From Mycolicibacterium nivoides (GTDB taxonomy: Bacteria > Actinomycetota > Actinomycetes > Mycobacteriales > Mycobacteriaceae): 64,000 nucleotides of DNA. The first letter of the stretch is position 1, and each line of letters opens with the position of its first letter. The notes beneath the pieces are model-generated. The model saw nothing but the letters and a program-made list of their open reading frames with translations, did not search any database and had not been told where the DNA came from. Where the stretch lies: contig NZ_CP034072.1 in the NCBI RefSeq assembly GCF_003855255.1, positions 5,880,396 through 5,944,395 of the forward strand. The letters are read 5' to 3'. This document shows positions 44,459 through 52,600 of the stretch, in pieces. Position numbers and translations under genes: made by a program.

Positions 44459-45394
44459 ATGTCGGTGGGTTCACCCCAGAAGCGGCCGGCACCAATCCTG
44501 TCCGCACTCGCACTGTTCCTCGTCGCCACCATCAGCGCGCTCTTCTGGCGCGCCGATGCTTCGTTCGCGTACGGCGCCACCTACACGCTGGCGACATCCA
44601 GCGAGAAGGCTCCCGTGAGTTTCACCACGACCTCGGGTGCCAAGCTCGTCGACGGTGGGACATACGGCGTCGGCACCGTCATCGTGGCCAAATTCGACGG
44701 ACCGGTTGCCGACCGAGGGGCCGCGGAGAAGCAGCTGGCAGTCCAGACCGTGCCGCCCGTCGACGGTTCCTGGTACTGGATGAACGACCAGCGTGCCCAC
44801 TGGCGGCCACAGAGCTACTACAGCCCGGGCACCGAGGTGTTCGTGACCGCGAACAGCCAAGGAGGAGATCGCGTTTCATTCCGTATCGGAGAGTCTCACG
44901 TATCCATCGCCGACGACGCCACCAAGCAGATCCGCGTATACCGCAACGACGAGCTGGTCCGCACGATTCCGACCTCCATGGGCATGGGAGGATCCGAAAC
45001 CGTTGCGGGCAAGACAATTTCATTCTGGACCCAACCCGGCGTCTACACGGTGATGGACAAAGCCAACTCCGTGGTCATGGACTCCTCCACCTACGGGCTG
45101 CCTGTCGATTCACGACTGGGGTACAAGGTGACCGTCAACAACGCGGTACGACTCACCAACAGCGGGATCTACGTCCACCAACTCGACAGCACGGTCTGGG
45201 CGCAGGGCAAGAGCAACACGTCGCACGGATGCCTGAATGTCAACGCCGACAACGGGCGGTGGTTCTACGAATTCTCCCAGCCCGGAGATGTCTTCGAAGT
45301 GCGCAACACCGGCGGCGAACCCCTGCCCGTCTGGCAGAACGGCGACTGGGGTGTCCCGTGGGAGAAATGGCTCGGGGGCAGCGCTCTGCGGTGA
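44459..45394 (+). CDS. L,D-transpeptidase (YkuD family)
   Basis: A 311-residue exported enzyme with an N-terminal membrane segment (about residues 12-38). An immunoglobulin-like domain (about 45-145) precedes the YkuD catalytic domain. His240, His256 and Cys258 form the catalytic set in GIYVHQL and NTSHGCLNVN. It makes 3-3 cross-links in peptidoglycan and is resistant to most penicillins. No lipobox cysteine is seen. GGAG precedes the ATG. Divergence from the dsbA-like gene across a BlaI-like box suggests induction by envelope stress. Confidence 0.92.
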   Translation: MSVGSPQKRPAPILSALALFLVATISALFWRADASFAYGATYTLATSSEKAPVSFTTTSGAKLVDGGTYGVGTVIVAKFDGPVADRGAAEKQLAVQTVPPVDGSWYWMNDQRAHWRPQSYYSPGTEVFVTANSQGGDRVSFRIGESHVSIADDATKQIRVYRNDELVRTIPTSMGMGGSETVAGKTISFWTQPGVYTVMDKANSVVMDSSTYGLPVDSRLGYKVTVNNAVRLTNSGIYVHQLDSTVWAQGKSNTSHGCLNVNADNGRWFYEFSQPGDVFEVRNTGGEPLPVWQNGDWGVPWEKWLGGSALR

Positions 45395-45407
45395 CGCGCA
45401 GGTGCGT

Positions 45408-46580
45408 CTATCCCGTCGGGGCCGCGGCCCACAATTGGATGCGGATGACAACGAACTCCGCGGGCTTCACCGGCGCGAACCCCACCATGACGGTGACGAG
45501 GCCCTGGTCGATGTCGTCCTGAGTCATGGTGGTCCGGTCGCACCGCACGAAGTAGGCATCTTTCGCCGTCTGCCCCTGAATAGCCCCTTGCTGGAACAGC
45601 ACCCGCATGAACGCGCCGACACTCCGGCCAAGCCGGGTCCACAGTGGTTCCCCGTTGGGCTCGAACACCGCCCATTGCGTCCCGCGATACACGGACTCTT
45701 CGATGTAGAGCGCCAGCCGGCGCACCGAGACGTACTTGAATTCGTCGTGCAGGGCGTCGGTGCCCGCCAGCGTGCGGGCACCCCACACCACTGGGCCCCT
45801 GCCAGGGAACGTCCGCAAGCAGTTGACCCCCGACGCGTTGAGGGTGCCGTTCTGGCCGTCGGTGAGCACCACTGTCAACCCTGAGACCCCGGCCAGCCCC
45901 GCATTCGCGGGTGCCGTCCACACGCCACGGTCGGCATCGGTGCGGGCCATCACGCCGGCCACCGCGCCGCAGGCCGCGAAGTCGCCCACGGCCCCGTTGC
46001 GCAGCGGATCCGGCCGCCGAATCCGGGGAAAGTAGACCGCGCCGTTGCGGGCGGCGTCCCCCGTCAGACCGTGGTCGGCCGGCCAGCCTGTGACGGTGCT
46101 CGGCGTCACCGCCGCCGGCGGGTCGACGATCAGGAATGCGCGGCGTCGAGCGCAGTAGGCGAGCGCCGCCTTCCACACCGTCTGCGGTAGGTCGCCGTCC
46201 GGCACCGGCGGCGGTAGGCACAGCAGCGTGAACAGATCGGCCTTCGCCAGTGCGTAGATGCCCTTGTCGGCGTCCTCGAAGCCCGCGCCGACATAGTCGG
46301 TTTCCGTGAGAACGCCATCCTCGGTAACCAGGCGGAGGATGATCGCGGAGCCGCCGCCGTTGGCGAAGAAGTCCTGCACGGCGTATCCCAGACCACTGTC
46401 GGACGACAATCCCCCGAACATGCCCTCGAACTCGGGGTACGAGGTGACCCGTACCGGGTCTTCGACAGGGCCCTGAGCGCAGCTCCCCACGAAGGCGCAG
46501 ATCGCGGTGGGCACGCCGGTGATGATGTGGCCCCCGACCTCCTCGATCTCGACGCCGGGAGGTTGCTCTGGGACTGGCAT
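45408..46580 (-). CDS. Orphan phage-tail sheath family protein
   Basis: A 390-residue protein of the contractile-tail sheath family. The N-terminus PPGVEIEEVGGHIITGVPTA and VTSYPEFEGMFGG are standard sheath sequences, and the C-terminal domain carries VRRLALYIEESVYRGTQWAV, WTRLGRSVGAFM and VRCDRTTMTQDDIDQG, hallmarks of phage, tailocin and extracellular injection sheaths. It is shorter than typical phage sheaths. No tube, baseplate, spike, ATPase or capsid gene is nearby. AAGGGG lies before the ATG. Its role alone is unclear; it may pair with a distant cluster. Confidence 0.88.
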   Translation of the reverse strand: MPVPEQPPGVEIEEVGGHIITGVPTAICAFVGSCAQGPVEDPVRVTSYPEFEGMFGGLSSDSGLGYAVQDFFANGGGSAIILRLVTEDGVLTETDYVGAGFEDADKGIYALAKADLFTLLCLPPPVPDGDLPQTVWKAALAYCARRRAFLIVDPPAAVTPSTVTGWPADHGLTGDAARNGAVYFPRIRRPDPLRNGAVGDFAACGAVAGVMARTDADRGVWTAPANAGLAGVSGLTVVLTDGQNGTLNASGVNCLRTFPGRGPVVWGARTLAGTDALHDEFKYVSVRRLALYIEESVYRGTQWAVFEPNGEPLWTRLGRSVGAFMRVLFQQGAIQGQTAKDAYFVRCDRTTMTQDDIDQGLVTVMVGFAPVKPAEFVVIRIQLWAAAPTG

Positions 46581-46743
46581 GACGACCCCTTTCGACCCCT
46601 CCGAACGCGATCATTCCACCTGTGACCTGCACCACTGCTTATCTCACCGCCCTACCGTGGCGTTTTGTGAGAAACGGCGATCGTTAACATCGAAGCGCTA
46701 CTCATCCGAGGGGCCAGCCCACACGACCCACAGGACGCTTGAT

Positions 46744-48213
46744 TTGAACTCGCCAGAACTCGCCCACTGGAATGCCCAAGAAGCACTCGCGGAGGCGATG
46801 ATCCCGATCATCGGCACCCTGTACCGGGCGAAGGGCGTGACGGTCCTGCTGCACAGCCGGTCGCTGGTGAACAGGTCCGTCATCAAGATCCTGCGGACCC
46901 ACCGGTTCGCGCGGCAGGTCGGCGGTGAGGAACTGTCGGTCGAGGAGACCTTCCCCTTCCTGCAGGCGCTGGCCGACCTGGACCTGGGCCCGTCGAAGAT
47001 CGACCTCGGCCTGCTGATCATGGCGTACCGCGCCAGCGATGCGGGGCTGTCCGTACCCGAGTTCACCGCGCAGGTGCTCAGCGACGTGACCGGTGAGAAC
47101 AAGAGCGAACCGCAGGGTCCTCGGGACGTGGTGCTCTATGGGTTCGGCCGGATCGGCCGGCTCGTCGCGCGCCTGCTCATCGAGAAGGCCGGGTCCGGCA
47201 ACGGCCTGAACCTGCGCGCGGTGGTGATCCGCAGCAACGGGGAGGGCGACCTGGCCAAGCGGGCGTCGCTGCTGCGCCGCGACTCGGTGCACGGCCAGTT
47301 CGACGGCACGATCAAGGTCGACACCGAGACCAACAGCCTCATCGCCAACGGCAACGTCATCAAGTTCATCCACAGTGACGACCCGGCGAGCGTCGATTAC
47401 ACCGAATACGGCATCGACAACGCGATCCTGATCGACAACACCGGTAAATGGCGCGACCGCGAAGGCCTGTCCAAGCACCTGCGCCCCGGCATCGCGAAGG
47501 TCCTGCTGACCGCGCCGGGCAAGGGCGACGTGCCGAACATCGTGCACGGGGTCAACCACCGCACCCTCGATCTCGAGCAGCAGATCTTCTCGTGCGCGTC
47601 GTGCACGACCAACGCGATCGTCCCACCGCTGAAGGCGGTGGACGACGAGTACGGCATCGCGCGCTGTCACGTCGAGACCGTGCACTCGTTCACCAACGAC
47701 CAGAACCTGCTGGACAACTACCACAACGCCGATCGCCGTGGCCGGTCCGCGCCGTTCAACCTGGTGCTCACCGAGACGGGGGCGGCCTCCGCGGTCGCCA
47801 AGGCAATGCCTGATCTGAAGGCCAAGATCAGCGGCAGCTCGATTCGCGTTCCCACGCCGGATGTTTCGGTGGCGATCCTCAACATGCAACTGCACCGCCC
47901 GACCACCAAGGAAGAGGTCCTGGAGTACCTGCGCCAGGCGTCGCTGTCGGGACCGTTGAGCCGCAACCTCGACTACACCGCCGCGACCGACGCCGTCTCC
48001 AGCGACTTCATCGGCTCACGCGCGGCGAGCATCATCGATGCCAACGCGACGATCGTCGACGAGGACAACGTCATCCTCTACGTCTGGTACGACAACGAAT
48101 TCGGCTACTCATCTCAGGTCGTGCGCACAGTGCAGTACCTGTCGGGAATCGAATACCCGACGTATCCAGAGATGCGGGCCGGCGCGGATCAGACAGCCTT
48201 GGTGGCTCCGTAA
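46744..48213 (+). CDS. gapB: Glyceraldehyde-3-phosphate dehydrogenase, long GapB type
   Basis: A 489-residue protein. The C-terminal ~350 residues are GAPDH with YGFGRIGRLVAR for the nucleotide, catalytic Cys in SCASCTTNAIVPP, and WYDNEFGYSSQVVR. The extra ~125 N-terminal residues (WNAQEALAEAMIPIIGTLYR onward) match the corynebacterial GapB, a gluconeogenic/NADP-linked isoenzyme. The start is TTG at 46744, which reproduces that N-terminus; upstream frame lacks homology. The 3' end overlaps the convergent porin-like gene by 25 bases. It is divergent from the sheath gene. Confidence 0.88.
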   Translation: MNSPELAHWNAQEALAEAMIPIIGTLYRAKGVTVLLHSRSLVNRSVIKILRTHRFARQVGGEELSVEETFPFLQALADLDLGPSKIDLGLLIMAYRASDAGLSVPEFTAQVLSDVTGENKSEPQGPRDVVLYGFGRIGRLVARLLIEKAGSGNGLNLRAVVIRSNGEGDLAKRASLLRRDSVHGQFDGTIKVDTETNSLIANGNVIKFIHSDDPASVDYTEYGIDNAILIDNTGKWRDREGLSKHLRPGIAKVLLTAPGKGDVPNIVHGVNHRTLDLEQQIFSCASCTTNAIVPPLKAVDDEYGIARCHVETVHSFTNDQNLLDNYHNADRRGRSAPFNLVLTETGAASAVAKAMPDLKAKISGSSIRVPTPDVSVAILNMQLHRPTTKEEVLEYLRQASLSGPLSRNLDYTAATDAVSSDFIGSRAASIIDANATIVDEDNVILYVWYDNEFGYSSQVVRTVQYLSGIEYPTYPEMRAGADQTALVAP

Positions 48214-48881
48214 TAGGCGACGATATCTTGGGATCCCGGGGCTGCGCTGGTCAGCTTGGCGTATGACCGCAGAAAAGACTGGCCAACGCACCCATCGATC
48301 TTGATGTGTACGTCTTTGAGCGTGACCCGGGAATCCTTGCCTTTGAACTTCATCTCGGTGACCGAGACGTTGATGACCTCGCCAGGTTTGGGTCGCACTT
48401 CGACGTTGCCCTGGATCGGTGCGCTGATCCCGCCAAGGCCGGACCGGCTGACCGAGGAGGAAAGTCCGAGGCTCCCGGTCAAGCGAACCGAGCTCAGTGC
48501 GATCCCGCAGCCGATCTGGTAGCCCGCCTCGAGTGTGCCGCCGCGCAATGACGTACTGCCACTGCCGCTGACGCTGCCGGTGAAGGTTCCGCCCGCCAGG
48601 TACTCACGGGACGTGGTCGCGGTGGTGAGGGCAGGGATCGGCAATTGTGTTTCGTCCTTGGCAGCGAGCCTCAGAACCCAGCCGTCTGGCGTCGTGACCA
48701 CGGCCGGTTCCGCGGAGGCGACGGTCCCGGTGTCCGGCGTCATTCCGGGTTCGCTTTCAACGGGCGGGACCGCATCTGGACCCGGCTCATGCGGCACGGC
48801 GGGTTCGGGACCGGCGATCGCGTGTGGTGCCGGCACCATCAGCGCGCCAACCGCCATCAGCGCAGCAAGAATCTTGGTCAT
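48189..48881 (-). CDS. MspA-family porin-like protein
   Basis: A 230-residue exported protein: signal peptide to AIAG, a Pro/Glu-rich linker (about 24-62), then the MspA fold (DGWVLRLAAKDETQL, SREYLAGGTFTGSVSG, TLEAGYQIGC). MspA forms outer-membrane pores in mycobacteria. Unlike MspA, two cysteines are present (GYQIGCGI and KIDGCVGQSF), which could form a disulfide. It is followed, 63 bases upstream in the genome, by a close paralogue. Pore activity is inferred. Confidence 0.85.
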   Translation of the reverse strand: MTKILAALMAVGALMVPAPHAIAGPEPAVPHEPGPDAVPPVESEPGMTPDTGTVASAEPAVVTTPDGWVLRLAAKDETQLPIPALTTATTSREYLAGGTFTGSVSGSGSTSLRGGTLEAGYQIGCGIALSSVRLTGSLGLSSSVSRSGLGGISAPIQGNVEVRPKPGEVINVSVTEMKFKGKDSRVTLKDVHIKIDGCVGQSFLRSYAKLTSAAPGSQDIVAYYGATKAV

Positions 48882-48944
48882 GTGAATTGCAGATACCTCT
48901 CGGAACGTAAATGATTGAGCGCGTGTGAGTTTGGGATTCCGGAT

Positions 48945-49625
48945 TCAGACGGCCTTGGTGACGCCCACGTAAGAGACGACATCCTGCGTGTCGGCGGTGG
49001 AGCTGGTAAACGTCGCGTAAGAGCGGATGAAAGACTGACCGACGCAGTTATCGATCTTGATCCGCAGGCCGGTGATCGTCACACGTGCCGAATCGCCCTC
49101 ATATTGAATCTTCGTCACCGGGATGACGGATGCGCTGCCCGGCTTGAGAGTCGGGCGGATCTGCGCAAAGAGACCACCGCCGACGCTCGGCACACCAACA
49201 GAGCTCAGCGACGGCGTGATATTGCCGCCAAACCTCGCGTCGACGACATCAGCACTGATACCACAACCGATCTGGTATCCCGCCTCCAGCGTGCCGCCTG
49301 CCAGCGCGGCCCTACCGGATCCCCCCACCTCACCCAGAAACGTTCCGCCCACCAGGTATTCGCGCGAGGAGACGGCAGTGGTCAACGGCGCGACGTCGAG
49401 CTGCGTCTCGCCCACCGCCTTGACCGAGAGAATCCAGCCCTCAGGCGTTGGCAAGATCCCGGGCGCGGCCGACGGTACGTCGCCGTTGCCAACCCCTGGT
49501 CCGGTCGCGACATCGGGCGCCGGCGGAGCCGGAATCGGTTGGGCCCCAGACTGGATGGCGCCAGAAAGTGACGCAACACTGCCGAGCGAACATGCGGCAG
49601 CGAGTGTGACAAGAGTTTTCAGCAT
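48945..49625 (-). CDS. MspA-family porin-like protein
   Basis: A 226-residue paralogue of the adjacent gene: signal peptide, Pro-rich linker (PIPAPPAPDV), then EGWILSVKAVGETQLDVAPL, SREYLVGGTFLGEVGGSG and TLEAGYQIGCG. The same two cysteines are conserved (GYQIGCGI and KIDNCVGQSF) as is the C-terminal TKAV. The two genes are a tandem duplication, probably one transcript. The long spacer of Pro-rich sequence distinguishes them from classic MspA. Confidence 0.85.
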   Translation of the reverse strand: MLKTLVTLAAACSLGSVASLSGAIQSGAQPIPAPPAPDVATGPGVGNGDVPSAAPGILPTPEGWILSVKAVGETQLDVAPLTTAVSSREYLVGGTFLGEVGGSGRAALAGGTLEAGYQIGCGISADVVDARFGGNITPSLSSVGVPSVGGGLFAQIRPTLKPGSASVIPVTKIQYEGDSARVTITGLRIKIDNCVGQSFIRSYATFTSSTADTQDVVSYVGVTKAV

Positions 49626-49745
49626 GGTGCGACGGAGCCTCTCAGTGTCCCGGGAATGGCCTTCCGGGGGAACCTAGCAGCGCGCGCAAAGCGATGTCAT
49701 CACCCGTTGCCATACATCCCTAAACATTTGGGACACAGCGTTTCT

Positions 49746-49789
49746 CGAAGGTTAATGGCGGGAGAACTGCGCCCGCACATTAACCTTCG
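49746..49789. repeat. Perfect 12-bp inverted repeat with inner stem
   Basis: CGAAGGTTAATG and CATTAACCTTCG are exact inverted copies. Inside them GCGGG pairs with CCCGC, leaving a 9-base loop. It lies about 120 bases upstream of the second porin gene and downstream of the response-regulator relic. It may be a regulatory hairpin, operator or terminator of the relic's transcript. Confidence 0.55.
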
Positions 49790-49904
49790 GTTACGTACTA
49801 CGAGCTTCCCACCAACAGCGCCAGGTCATTTCAAACACACTCCACACGGCACACACAGATTTCGCCAATCAGCAGATGAATAAACACCTTGATGGAAAAG
49901 GGGT

Positions 49905-50150
49905 TTGACGGCCGGTCGATCTCAGCGAGCTCAACGCCCGGCGCGGATTGCGCATCAGGTAACGCAACAACTCGAACTCGGTCACCGTGAGATTGATCGG
50001 CTCACCAGCCCGGGTGACCTCACGGCTCGCACCGTCGAGCACCATGTCCCCGACCTCCAACGTTTCATCGGCCGGCGGCGTGGTGTGACTGGACCGGCGC
50101 AACAACCCACGCAGCCGGGCCACCAGCTCCTCAAGGCTGACGGTCAGTGA
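49905..50150 (-). pseudogene. Fragment of an OmpR-family response regulator
   Basis: The minus strand encodes SLEELVARLRGLLRRS, a Pro/Thr linker, LEVGDMVLDGASREVTRAGE and LTVTEFELLRYLMRNPRRALS, the junction and first half of an OmpR-type winged helix. The receiver domain is absent (an unrelated gene ends at 50144), and homology stops after RRALS, before the recognition helix. Both ends are lost, leaving a relic. Confidence 0.65.
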
Positions 50151-50788
50151 GCAGGGGCGACGTACACCGCAATGCGGCGGATGGCGGTACCCATGTGTAC
50201 GGCGATGTGCTCGCGGGCCGACATCTCGGCATCGGCGCGGCTGACAACGGTGACGAACAGATCCAGATCGGGGACCCGAACCCGGTAACCGTGCCGCGTG
50301 GGGTGGATCTCGATGGCGAAACGGTGGTCCGGCAGCTCCTTCGGCCGGGGCCAGAAGAACCTCGCGCTCAAAGACTCCAGCAAACAGTCGATCTGATATT
50401 GCTCACGTCGCTTGAGCCTGATGGCCTCACGAAGACGAGGCATCCGGCGTCGGTTGCCATCGTCGGCCAGATGCCGGACGAGCAAGTCGCAGTCACGGGT
50501 CAGTTCATCTTCGACCACTGCCCGCTGCTCCTCCAGCATCCCGCGGTAGTACCGGGCCTGTTGCAGTTCCTGCTGGCGAGCCAGGCGAACGACGCCCACC
50601 TGCTCGGCAGCCTCGGCCCGGTCGCCGTCGGGTAGGGCGAGACGCTGGCCTGGGTCCTCCGGTGCGGGGTCCTCGGCACCACCCAACACTCGGATCAGTG
50701 CTCGTCCGGCACGATGCTTCGTCGGCAACTGCCCGTCGGCCGACTGCCGTTGTTGCGGGGCGCCGGAGGGAGCAGACATCGCCGTCAC
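50144..50788 (-). CDS. Hypothetical mycobacterial protein
   Basis: A 214-residue protein. The N-terminal third is hydrophilic and Pro/Gln-rich; the centre is helical and charged (ARQQELQQARYYRGMLEEQR, LRRLLEA-like helices); the C-terminus holds HGYRVRVPDLDLFVTVVSRA and a DAEMSAREHIAVHMG segment that may form a small beta domain. I do not recognise a family. Codon usage is mycobacterial. The gene stops at the response-regulator relic. Confidence 0.55.
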   Translation of the reverse strand: MTAMSAPSGAPQQRQSADGQLPTKHRAGRALIRVLGGAEDPAPEDPGQRLALPDGDRAEAAEQVGVVRLARQQELQQARYYRGMLEEQRAVVEDELTRDCDLLVRHLADDGNRRRMPRLREAIRLKRREQYQIDCLLESLSARFFWPRPKELPDHRFAIEIHPTRHGYRVRVPDLDLFVTVVSRADAEMSAREHIAVHMGTAIRRIAVYVAPAH

Positions 50789-50962
50789 ACCGTCATTCTG
50801 CGGACGATAAGGGCGTCCGCAGAAGACTTCATATCAACTTCATGCGTATCGGCGGACCGGCGACTCAGAACAAGGCGACGATTCGGTTGCTGTGAGGATC
50901 GACCCCGGCCGGTGAAGCTCTCAATGAGGAGCCGGGAACCACGGGGCTTGACGAGTTGCAGA

Positions 50963-51109
50963 TCAAGCTTGTCTGTCGATCAAGGCCAAGAGCTTGAGCG
51001 GCGCGGCAGCGATGAGGACCGCGACGAGGGCCGAGAGTGTCAACCCCAAGAACGCCGCCGTGAGCGTTATATACATGGCAGTTTGCAGCCGCTCTAAAAC
51101 ACCACTCAT
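50963..51109 (-). CDS. Small single-pass membrane protein
   Basis: A 48-residue protein starting MSGVLERLQTAMYITLTAAF with one hydrophobic helix (about residues 12-38) and a short basic end (LLALIDRQA). GAGG lies 7 bases before the ATG at 51109. Its size and layout fit membrane microproteins; the function is unknown. Confidence 0.5.
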   Translation of the reverse strand: MSGVLERLQTAMYITLTAAFLGLTLSALVAVLIAAAPLKLLALIDRQA

Positions 51110-51262
51110 GAAGCAACCTCTACAGACGAACTGACGCTCTTGCGGTGCGCTCCCGTCGCGCACAACGCAGACCTTAGGCCGCGCCCCGGCGGGGCCGGGG
51201 CTACGTTATGTAACGAACTCGGCGAAATCGTTGACACTCTGCCATCAGGTCACGCGAGCCGC

Positions 51263-52600
51263 TCAGCTGTCAGGGACGTGCTGATGCAGTTCTCCCAGAT
51301 CGATCGGTCTTCCGAGGACGCGCTCAGCAGCCCGATGTCCCGACAGCAACGCCCCGTTCACCGTCGCCGGGTCGGTGCTCCAGGTTGCTTCCCCAGCAAG
51401 GTGCACCACCCCACCGACCGGAGTCGCCATCGCATCGTGATCCTCGTGGGAAGCTCCCACCGCCACATGGGAATACGAACCCAACGAATACGGATCTGCA
51501 CCCCACCGGGTAACCCAATGGTTCACCGGGCCCGGAACGCTGTCGCCATAAATCTGTCTCAGGGAGGCCAACGTCGAGGCGACGACCTGCTCATCAGTCA
51601 TCCCCTCGACCTCCCGGCCCCGCGGACCACCGGCGAACGCCAACAGCATCGGCTGTCCACTGCTGCCCGACACGTCGTACCACGAATGCCACACGTCCCC
51701 GGCTGCACCCTGCTGGCGGATCGCGTAAACATTGCCGGGCCAAAACCGTTGTGGGAACTGAAGAAAAACCTTGACGAACACACCCATCCCGAGCCGCTCG
51801 ATCGGACCGGCAACCTCGGGCGGCAGTTCGGGAACGAACTGGATGGCCTCACTCTTGAGGACACCCAACGGCACGGTCACCACTACTTGGCGCGCTTCGA
51901 AGGAGGCTGTCGCGGTATCCACCCGCGCGCCCTCCGTCGACCAGGCCACCGACGTCACGACCTGGTTCAGCCGAATGTCCAGACCCCGAGCCAACGTCAG
52001 AACCAGCTGGTCATAGCCACCCGGGAAAACCACCTCGTCACCGAAGATCACATCTTCATCGAGGCCGTGTGCCGCGACCTCGCTGATATGCGCGCCGCAC
52101 TGCTCCTCGGTGCGATGACGGTAGAACTCCCACACCCGCTGCATGCGCTCGGTATCCCAGTCCCGTGTCGCAAGGGCCTGCGCTGCGACCGCAGCATAGC
52201 TCTGCCCGTTGTCCGACGAGGCGATGACGCGCTCCAGTTCCTCGTCAACAACATGAACGTCATCAGCCCATCGTTGGGCGGCAACAGAATCCAGCAACTC
52301 AAACGACGGGCTGTAGTTCGCGATCGGACGACTGTCGGGTTGGAACGCACCCACCGTGAACTCCACAGTGTCGATGTCGAACGCCTCAACGAGGTCCGTC
52401 AACGGATTCCCGTCAACGCCATGAATCCAGGAGGCACCCAAATCCACGCAGAAGCCCGCCGACCGGTCAGTCCACAGCCGACCACCAACCCGGTCCCTCG
52501 CCTCAACAACGACCACTCGCTGCCCCGCCTGGCTCAACAAGTTCGCCGCGGTGACACCCGCGATTCCGGCACCCACAACCACCGTATCGAAGGCACTCAT
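51263..52600 (-). CDS. Flavin-dependent amine oxidase
   Basis: A 445-residue FAD enzyme of the monoamine/polyamine oxidase family. N-terminal VVVGAGIAGVTAANLLSQAG, then VVEARDRVGGRLWT, ASWIHGVDGNPLT, and the C-terminal HLAGEATWSTDPATVNGALL that holds FAD. It oxidises a primary or secondary amine to an aldehyde plus ammonia or amine. The start overlaps the stop of the kinase-aminotransferase fusion gene by four bases (ATGA), so both are made together, suggesting successive steps on an amine. Confidence 0.88.
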   Translation of the reverse strand: MSAFDTVVVGAGIAGVTAANLLSQAGQRVVVVEARDRVGGRLWTDRSAGFCVDLGASWIHGVDGNPLTDLVEAFDIDTVEFTVGAFQPDSRPIANYSPSFELLDSVAAQRWADDVHVVDEELERVIASSDNGQSYAAVAAQALATRDWDTERMQRVWEFYRHRTEEQCGAHISEVAAHGLDEDVIFGDEVVFPGGYDQLVLTLARGLDIRLNQVVTSVAWSTEGARVDTATASFEARQVVVTVPLGVLKSEAIQFVPELPPEVAGPIERLGMGVFVKVFLQFPQRFWPGNVYAIRQQGAAGDVWHSWYDVSGSSGQPMLLAFAGGPRGREVEGMTDEQVVASTLASLRQIYGDSVPGPVNHWVTRWGADPYSLGSYSHVAVGASHEDHDAMATPVGGVVHLAGEATWSTDPATVNGALLSGHRAAERVLGRPIDLGELHQHVPDS

